From: Agrococcus baldri
Lineage (GTDB): Bacteria; Actinomycetota; Actinomycetes; Actinomycetales; Microbacteriaceae
Length of the DNA: 64,000 nt
Reading direction: 5' to 3'
NCBI GenBank assembly: GCA_900114805.1
Contig: FOZN01000003.1
Span: 248,001-312,000, forward strand
The notes below the pieces were generated by a model, which was given only the letters and a program-made list of their open reading frames with translations, was not told the DNA's origin and ran no database searches. The position numbers and the translations under genes were made by a program. This document shows positions 58,986 to 64,000 of this stretch, in pieces (position 1 is the stretch's first letter; each line of letters opens with the position of its first letter).

Positions 58986-59537
58986 TCAGCCGCCGAGCGG
59001 CAGCGTGGCCACCACCTCGTGCAACGGGCGTCGGCCCCGACCGAGCAGCTGGGAGTCGATTAGCTCGACCTCCTCCACCTGCCACTCGCGCGAGCGATAG
59101 GTGTCGAGCACGCGCACCCACCGCAGCGCGCTGCGCCCGCGCGGGGGACGGGCGAGCGTCAGGTGCGGCACGAAGCGCCGGCCCTCGGGCACCGCGCCCG
59201 CGTCGTTCGCGGCACCGCGCACGCGACGCGCAATGCCGTCGAGCTCGGCACGGCCGCGCTCGACGCCCAGCCACAGCACCACTGGGCGGTCGGGATGCGG
59301 GAACGCGCCCGCCCCGCCCAGCCGGCACCCGAACGGCACCAGGTCGGCGACCGCGATGCGCAGCCGCTCCTCGAGCGGTTCGAGGATGCTCTCGGGCACG
59401 TCTGGCAGGAAGGCGAGCGTCAGGTGCATGCGGTCCGCGGACGTCCAGTGCAGCCCTTCGCGCACGTCGAGGAACTCGGCGAGGTCCTCTCGCACATCCT
59501 CGGGCGGCACGGCCGCCACGAACATCCGCCGTCCCAT
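58986..59537 (-). CDS. thpR: RNA 2',3'-cyclic phosphodiesterase (2'-5' RNA ligase family)
   Basis: The 183-residue two-histidine phosphoesterase has two H-x-T/S-x motifs, MHLTLAFLPDV and PHLTLARPPRG, which build the active site. It opens 2',3'-cyclic phosphates on RNA. The start is the ATG at 59537 (MGRRMFVAAVPPEDV). It follows no operon partner closely; 49 bp separate it from the YwaF-like gene downstream. Confidence 0.92.
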   Translation of the reverse strand: MGRRMFVAAVPPEDVREDLAEFLDVREGLHWTSADRMHLTLAFLPDVPESILEPLEERLRIAVADLVPFGCRLGGAGAFPHPDRPVVLWLGVERGRAELDGIARRVRGAANDAGAVPEGRRFVPHLTLARPPRGRSALRWVRVLDTYRSREWQVEEVELIDSQLLGRGRRPLHEVVATLPLGG

Positions 59538-59640
59538 GCGCCAACGGTAGAGGGTGCCGGCGCCGGGTGCCGTGTGAGCCGTGTCGGCGGTCGGACATAG
59601 CCTGACCACGTCCGTCTCCACACCCCAGCAAGGAGCATCC

Positions 59641-60018
59641 ATGTCGCTCGAGACCGCAGCCATCACAGCTTGGACATTCGTCGCAGAATGCCCCATTCCG
59701 GAGGACGTCCGGCCGATGCTCGTGGAGGGCGAGCAGCCGATCGCCGCGTACAAGACGTTCCGCGACTCGGCGGTGTTCACGAACAAGCGGCTGATCGTTC
59801 GGGATGCGCAGGGGATGACCGGGAAGAAGGTCGAGATGTACTCGCTGCCGTACTCGACCGTGAACATGTGGTCCTCCGAGAACGCCGGCACACTCGACTT
59901 CAACTCAGAGCTCGAGCTGTGGACCAGGGCCGGTCACATCAAGATCAAGGTCGGCAAGGGCGTCGACGTCCGTCGGCTCGATCATCTGATCGCCCACGTG
60001 GTGCTGGGCGGGCACTGA
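59641..60018 (+). CDS. PH-domain protein (bacterial pleckstrin homology, DUF-type)
   Basis: The 125-residue protein has one bacterial PH domain (YKTFRDSAVFTNKRLIVRDAQGMTGKKVEMYSLPYSTVNMWS), including the T-N-K-R-L-I core. Such proteins are cytosolic and form oligomeric rings; function is not known. AAGGAG lies before the ATG at 59641. Confidence 0.88.
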   Translation: MSLETAAITAWTFVAECPIPEDVRPMLVEGEQPIAAYKTFRDSAVFTNKRLIVRDAQGMTGKKVEMYSLPYSTVNMWSSENAGTLDFNSELELWTRAGHIKIKVGKGVDVRRLDHLIAHVVLGGH

Positions 60019-60081
60019 GTCACGCGAACGGCCGGATTGGAGCCGTCGACGTCGAGCGCCGACCGCCGTAGGCTCGGCCAC

Positions 60082-60537
60082 ATGGACGAGCTGCGCATCC
60101 GCACCACGATTCTGCAGGAGGGGCCCGCTGCCTCGATCCGACTGACGGACCAGCAGGTGAGCGCGCTCGGAGGGGCGCGCAATGCTCCCGTCACGGTCAC
60201 CATCGGCGACCGCACCGCGCGGCTGCGCATCGGGCAGATGGGCGGCGAGAGCATGGTGGGGCTCAGCAAGGCCTCGCGGGCCGAGCTGGGCGTCGAATAC
60301 GGCGACGAGGTGGAGGCGATCATCGCGCTCGACACCGCTGATCGCCCGGTCGAGCTGCCGCCGGAGCTGGAGGCGGCGCTCGCCGAGGATCCGGCCGCGC
60401 GAGCGGCGTTCGACTCGCTCGCGCCCTCGAAGCGCAAGGAGATGGCACGCGGCATCGCCGATGCCAAGGCGGCGGAGACCAAGCAGCGCCGGCTGGAGAA
60501 GGCGCTCGAGCAGCTGCGCGCGATCACCGCGGGGTGA
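60082..60537 (+). CDS. DUF1905/YdeI-like protein
   Basis: The 151-residue protein combines a DUF1905 beta domain (residues about 5-95, TVTIGDRTARLRIGQMGGESMVGLSKASRAELG) with a bacteriocin-protection-like YdeI helix pair (FDSLAPSKRKEMARGIADAKAAETKQRRLEKALEQL). Function unknown. The stop overlaps the GTG of the DUF488 gene (GTGA). Confidence 0.88.
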   Translation: MDELRIRTTILQEGPAASIRLTDQQVSALGGARNAPVTVTIGDRTARLRIGQMGGESMVGLSKASRAELGVEYGDEVEAIIALDTADRPVELPPELEAALAEDPAARAAFDSLAPSKRKEMARGIADAKAAETKQRRLEKALEQLRAITAG

Positions 60538-60893
60538 CGGGATTCGTGATCACGATCAAGCGCGTCTACGACGAGCCCGCGGGCGATGACGGACTGCGCG
60601 TGCTCGTCGATCGGCTGTGGCCGAGGGGCGTCAGCAACGAGCGCGCGGCGATCGCGGCGTGGCCGAAGGACGCGGCGCCGACGGCCGAGCTGCGGCAGTG
60701 GTTCCACGGCGGCGGCGTCAGCTTCGAGCAGTTCGCCGTCCGCTACCGCGACGAGCTCGACGCGGGGGAGGGCGGCGCCGACCTCTCGGCCGAGCTGGAG
60801 GGGCACGACCGCATCACCTTCGTGACCGCGGCGACCGATCCCGAGCGCAGCAACGCATCCGTGCTCCGCGACTGGCTCTCGGCGCGGCGCTGA
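60534..60893 (+). CDS. DUF488-family protein (short, YeaO-like)
   Basis: The 119-residue protein has the YeaO-type DUF488 pattern KRVYDEPAGDDGLRVLVDRLWPRGVS, then WPKDAAPTAELRQWF and a C-terminal VTAATDPERSNASVLRDWL. It is distantly related to the longer DUF488 encoded at 35358-35894. It overlaps the YdeI-like gene by 4 nt. Function unknown. Confidence 0.9.
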   Translation: MTGFVITIKRVYDEPAGDDGLRVLVDRLWPRGVSNERAAIAAWPKDAAPTAELRQWFHGGGVSFEQFAVRYRDELDAGEGGADLSAELEGHDRITFVTAATDPERSNASVLRDWLSARR

Positions 60894-60948
60894 CGCCAAA
60901 GGCTGACCCCTCAGCGCCGACCCATCGGGCCGACACTGCCGGCTGACC

Positions 60949-60969
60949 GAGCGCTGATCCCGAGCGCTC
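60949..60969. terminator. Hairpin terminator between convergent genes
   Basis: GAGCGCT (60949-60955) and AGCGCTC (60963-60969) form a perfect 7-bp stem with a 7-nt loop, overlapping the stop of the leftward gene and 56 nt after the DUF488 stop. Position rather than strength supports it. Confidence 0.5.
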
Positions 60970-61303
60970 AGCCGCCGTCCTGCGCGGCCGATGGCGCTGC
61001 CGCGTCGAGCCGAGCGAGCCGGTCGAGGGCGCGCGCCCGCCGCTCCGCCTGCGGCAGCTCCCACCAGGCGGTGCCTCGCTCGCCGAGCCCCTCCTTCGCG
61101 AGCTGCACCCGGTCGCGCGCAGCGCGCACGGCCCGCTCGTCGGCAGCGGTGCGGACGGCCGAGCGAGCACGCCCGAGGTGCGAGCGCAGGCGCGCCGCGA
61201 CGTCGGCGTCCAGCGCCGGATCCTCGGCTCGCCAGCGGCGCCCGTCGACGACGATCCAGTGCCCGTCGGCCGTGTGGGGCGCGCCCGCCGCGTCGCCGTT
61301 CAG
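60968..61303 (-). CDS. Actinobacterial 'Tol biopolymer transporter'-like small protein, CTG start
   Basis: The frame encodes DGHWIVVDGRRWRAEDPALDADVAARLRSHLGRARSAV, a block found in small actinobacterial proteins that databases call biopolymer transporter Tol, followed by helical RDRVQLAKEGLGERGTAWWELPQAERRARAL. I see no membrane segment, so the database name is doubtful. No ATG/GTG/TTG is available; CTG at 61303 overlaps the Hsp20 stop as CTGA, the same geometry as the window's ATGA couplings, so it is probably a coupled CTG start. About 111 residues. Confidence 0.65.
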   Translation of the reverse strand: MNGDAAGAPHTADGHWIVVDGRRWRAEDPALDADVAARLRSHLGRARSAVRTAADERAVRAARDRVQLAKEGLGERGTAWWELPQAERRARALDRLARLDAAAPSAAQDGG

Positions 61304-61722
61304 CGGCGCTCGATCGGTACGTGGCGCAGCTTGGCTGTCACCGGGCCCAGGCCGACGCGCACGGTCAGCACGCCGTCCTCGTAGAAGGCGGTGATGTCGT
61401 CGTCGTCGGCGCCCTGCGGCAGGCGGATGTCGCGGGCGAGCGCGCCGTAGCGGAACTCGGTGCGCTGCGGCTCGCGCTTGTCGGGATGCCGCTCGGCGTG
61501 GATGCGCAGCACCCCGTGCTCGACCGTCACGTCGATGTCGCGCTCGGGCTCGAGCCCGGGCAGCTCGGCATGCACCGTGAAGGCCTCGTCGTCCATGACC
61601 TCCTCGACGCGGATGCCCGGCAGCGGGCTCTTGCCGTCCCAGCCGCCCATGAGCGCGAACGCGTCGACCCACTCCGTGAAGGGCGGGAAGATCGGGTACT
61701 TTCGCGAAGTCTCCGCAGTCAT
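61300..61722 (-). CDS. Hsp20/alpha-crystallin small heat-shock protein
   Basis: The 140-residue protein has a short N arm, an alpha-crystallin domain (residues about 38-130, EAFTVHAELPGLEPERDIDVTVEHGVLRIHAER, and the late block FYEDGVLTVRVGL). It forms oligomers that hold unfolding proteins. There is no CIRCE or HAIR box that I can see in 61723-61857. The start is the ATG at 61722. It is coupled to the small gene behind it. Confidence 0.92.
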   Translation of the reverse strand: MTAETSRKYPIFPPFTEWVDAFALMGGWDGKSPLPGIRVEEVMDDEAFTVHAELPGLEPERDIDVTVEHGVLRIHAERHPDKREPQRTEFRYGALARDIRLPQGADDDDITAFYEDGVLTVRVGLGPVTAKLRHVPIERR

Positions 61723-61857
61723 GGTGAACTCCCCTCCTCGGCCTCGGTGCCTGCCCCATGTCTACTCCGCTTCCGGCAGCGCCTCAATGGCCCTCGGGCG
61801 GATGCGCTGCGCGCGTCCCGATGGCGGGTTGCGGGGCGCTCGTGGTTCGATGGCCGC

Positions 61858-62307
61858 ATGAGCGACGCCACCGAGACCCGCATCGTCGAGGCCAGCCGCG
61901 TGATCGCGGCACCGGCCGACGTCATCTTCGAGCAGATCGCCGACCCGGCGAAGCAGCCCGCCTGGGACGGCAACGACAACCTGGGCGAGGCGCCCGAGGG
62001 GCAGCGGGTGCGCGCGACGGGCGAGGTGTTCTCGATGACGCTGACCAAGGGCGCGGTGCGCGAGAACCACGTGGTCGAGTTCCAGGAGGGCCGCCGCATC
62101 GCCTGGAAGCCGGCGGAGGAGGGCAAGCCGCCCATCGGCCAGCTGTGGCGCTGGGAGCTGGAGCCCGAGGGCACCGGCACGCGCGTGACCCACACCTACG
62201 ACTGGAGCGAGCTGCAGGACGAGAGCCGGCTCGATCGTGCGCGCAACACGACGCCGGCGAACCTGCTGGCCTCGGTCGACCGGCTCGCGGGGCTGCTCGA
62301 GGGCTGA
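61858..62307 (+). CDS. SRPBCC/polyketide cyclase-like START-fold protein
   Basis: The 149-residue protein has the SRPBCC beginning VEASRVIAAPADVIFEQIADPAKQPAWDGNDNL and a C-terminal helix (NLLASVDRLAGLL). Family members bind hydrophobic ligands or condense them; no partner gene is near. It starts at ATG 61858, divergent from hsp20. Confidence 0.88.
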   Translation: MSDATETRIVEASRVIAAPADVIFEQIADPAKQPAWDGNDNLGEAPEGQRVRATGEVFSMTLTKGAVRENHVVEFQEGRRIAWKPAEEGKPPIGQLWRWELEPEGTGTRVTHTYDWSELQDESRLDRARNTTPANLLASVDRLAGLLEG

Positions 62308-62537
62308 CCCTCACCTCCTGCCGAGGGCTCAGCGGTGCCGCTGAGCGAAATGCTGCTGCGAGCGGGTAGCATGGGTGCAGGCGTCAGCTTGCCGGTCACC
62401 GTCGGTGCCGCATCACGGCATCCCGTGCACCGCAGCCGCCGTCACCCGCTCACCGGGTCGCCGTCATGTGCACGGCGCCCTCCGCAGCATGAACGCCGGG
62501 GCCCGAGCATCGCGGCCCCGCCTCGAATGGAGGACAT

Positions 62538-64000
62538 GTGGCAGACGCCGCAACCATCGATGCGTCGCAGACGGACGAGAACCCGTCGGACGCATCCACC
62601 GGGCCGTCGCGCGACCGCGATGCGCTCATCCCGCAGCTCGCCCGCGCCGTCCGGCAGGTCGAGGCGGGCGTCAAGCGCGGGGCCGCCTCGCGCTCGACGC
62701 GCGTGAAGCTGCAGGTCGTCGCGCAGCTCGCCCGCGAGGAGCGAGCGCGCGTCAAGAGCGATGCCGCTCTGACGCCCGCCGAGCGCACCGAAGACCTCAA
62801 GCGGCTCGACGGCATCGCCGTCATCCTGGCCAAGGCTGCGAGCCGCGAGCCCACGCTGCTGCCGCTGCTGGGCGAGGGCGCCCCCGTCACCGACGCGGTG
62901 AAGGAGCGCAAGCGCGAGATGCTGCTCGCCGCCGGCCTCGAGCCCGAGCCGGAGCCCGAGCCCGTGGCCGAGCCCGAGTCGCAGGAACCGCAGGCGCCGC
63001 AGGTGGTGCCGCCGTCGGTGCACCGCGTCACGCTCGCGAACCCCTTCCTCGAGCCCGACCTCACGCACCTGCGCCGCAGGCCAGAGCGCGACCGGCTGGC
63101 GGGCTTCGACCTGCTCTCGCCGCTCTACCTCTCGTTCGAGGTGGCGGCTGACGGCAAGCCCGCCTGCATGCCGATGCCCGAGCCCAAGCAGCGCGTCGCC
63201 CCCGGTGGCGAGGAGCTCATGCACCATCAGGCGCAGCTCGTGCAGGCCGCCCGCGACGGGCACCGCTCGTTCCTGCTGGCCGACGAGCCGGGCCTGGGCA
63301 AGACCGCGCAGGCGCTGCTCGCGGCACAGGCGGCGGATGCGTTCCCGCTGCTGGTCGTCGCACCGAGCGTCGTGAAGATCAACTGGGCGCGTGAGACCGA
63401 GCGCTGGGTGCCGGGCCGCCGCGCCGCGGTCGTGCAGGGCGACGGCAACGAGCTCGATGCGTTCGCCGACGTCGTGATCGTCAACTACGAGGTGCTCGAC
63501 CGCCACCTGGGCTGGCTGGAGCGCTTCGGCTTCCGCGGCATGGTCGTCGACGAGGCGCACTTCATCAAGAACACCCGCTCGAAGCGGTCGCGCCACGTCC
63601 TGCAGATCGCCGCCGCCATGCGTGAGCGGGTCGGCAACCCGCTGCTGATGGCGCTGACGGGCACGCCGCTCATCAACGACATCGAGGACTTCGGCGCCAT
63701 CTGGCGGTTCCTGGGCTGGATCGACCACAAGGAGCCGAACGCCGAGCTCACCGACGACCTGGAGGAGATCGGGCTGACGCCCATGGACCGCGGCTTCTAT
63801 CCCGCGGCCCGCAAGGCGGTCATCGACATGGGCATCGTGCGGCGCCGCAAGATCGATGTCGCCAGCGACATCCCCGCTCGCCGCATCGCCGACATCCCCG
63901 TCGAGCTCGACGAGTCCGAGGTGCGCTCCATCCGGGCCGCCGAGCGCGAGCTCGTCGACCGCATGCTGCGCCGCTACGACGCCGCCATGCTGCAGCGCTC
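62538..64000 (+). CDS. SNF2/DEAD-box-type helicase, 3' end cut off by window
   Basis: At least 487 residues are visible. The first 140 are acidic and disordered with a helical KRGAASRSTRVKLQVVAQLAREERARVK segment and a Glu-Pro run. From about residue 215 a helicase core starts with Q-like MHHQAQLVQAARDGHRSFLLADEPGLGKTAQ (Walker A with E-P before G-L-G-K-T), VVAPSVVKINWARE, the DEAH box VVDEAHFIKN and TGTPLIND (motif III). This is the N half of an SNF2-type ATPase as found in Microbacteriaceae. The start is the GTG at 62538 after TGGAGG. Substrate, DNA or RNA remodelling, unknown. Confidence 0.88.
   Translation, partial: MADAATIDASQTDENPSDASTGPSRDRDALIPQLARAVRQVEAGVKRGAASRSTRVKLQVVAQLAREERARVKSDAALTPAERTEDLKRLDGIAVILAKAASREPTLLPLLGEGAPVTDAVKERKREMLLAAGLEPEPEPEPVAEPESQEPQAPQVVPPSVHRVTLANPFLEPDLTHLRRRPERDRLAGFDLLSPLYLSFEVAADGKPACMPMPEPKQRVAPGGEELMHHQAQLVQAARDGHRSFLLADEPGLGKTAQALLAAQAADAFPLLVVAPSVVKINWARETERWVPGRRAAVVQGDGNELDAFADVVIVNYEVLDRHLGWLERFGFRGMVVDEAHFIKNTRSKRSRHVLQIAAAMRERVGNPLLMALTGTPLINDIEDFGAIWRFLGWIDHKEPNAELTDDLEEIGLTPMDRGFYPAARKAVIDMGIVRRRKIDVASDIPARRIADIPVELDESEVRSIRAAERELVDRMLRRYDAAMLQR

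Overview
The window is chromosomal DNA from a high-GC Gram-positive actinobacterium. Gene order leuC-leuD-murA-plsC-gpsA-ddl, strong GC bias at third codon positions, frequent GTG starts, many ATGA/GTGA stop-start overlaps and apparently leaderless promoters point to Microbacteriaceae, and I would guess Agrococcus or a close relative. The genus is a guess. I count about 58 protein genes, one tRNA, several hairpin terminators, several operator-like inverted or direct repeats and one small flanked island.

Layout. 1-3.6 kb: a GntR-controlled catabolic module, with an FAH-RraA fusion enzyme divergent from an MHS-family transporter. Both promoters carry an ATCGTATA box. 3.6-8.2 kb: an HtaA-type haem-binding protein and a LysR regulator, divergent from a 1001-residue P450 / adrenodoxin-reductase-like / flavodoxin fusion. 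8.2-10.9 kb: a RimK ATP-grasp ligase (with a TrkA-C tail), a retropepsin-like protease and an aspartoacylase-like deacylase. 11-18.9 kb: an amine-oxidation regulon (aldehyde dehydrogenase, SDR, MoaF, copper amine oxidase, FeaR-like AraC regulator, APC permease). 18.9-23.2 kb: two TauE/SafE exporters, an IclR regulator, an MBL hydrolase, a diacylglycerol-kinase-family protein and tRNA-Glu(CTC). 23.3-26.8 kb: a MobA/phenol-hydroxylase-type flavoprotein, then a nuclease-like gene flanked by repeats. 26.8-35.9 kb: housekeeping genes (mdh, corA, leuCD, murA, plsC, gpsA, ddl). 35.8-43.2 kb: an exporter, a PadR regulator with an alpha/beta hydrolase, DinB, an amino-acid dehydrogenase, DUF1275, PRC-barrel, acylphosphatase and a pair of disordered hydrophilic paralogues. 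43.3-47.6 kb: ychF with a higBA plus P-loop kinase insertion at its 3' end, then arfB, a DksA-like protein, a pterin dehydratase and a CinA-type protein. 47.7-54.9 kb: UvrA2, a flavin oxidoreductase, an operon encoding a detached ArfB-like tail, an ABC-F ATPase and a ZIP transporter. 55-58.1 kb: a Crp/Fnr regulator, an HMA chaperone and a P1B ATPase. 58.2-64 kb: small stress or RNA genes ending in a truncated SNF2-type helicase.

The most unusual features are: the tri-domain self-sufficient P450 with a rewritten I-helix motif; 21-bp-phased CGTGCAC/CGTACAC repeats upstream of both the aldehyde dehydrogenase and the amine oxidase, the latter set lying inside the 3' end of the regulator gene; the toxin-antitoxin-kinase island that rewrote the last codons of ychF and left the probable old 3' end on its far side; the free-standing ArfB-tail ORF; and the inverted palindromic repeats and tandem arrays around the nuclease-like gene.
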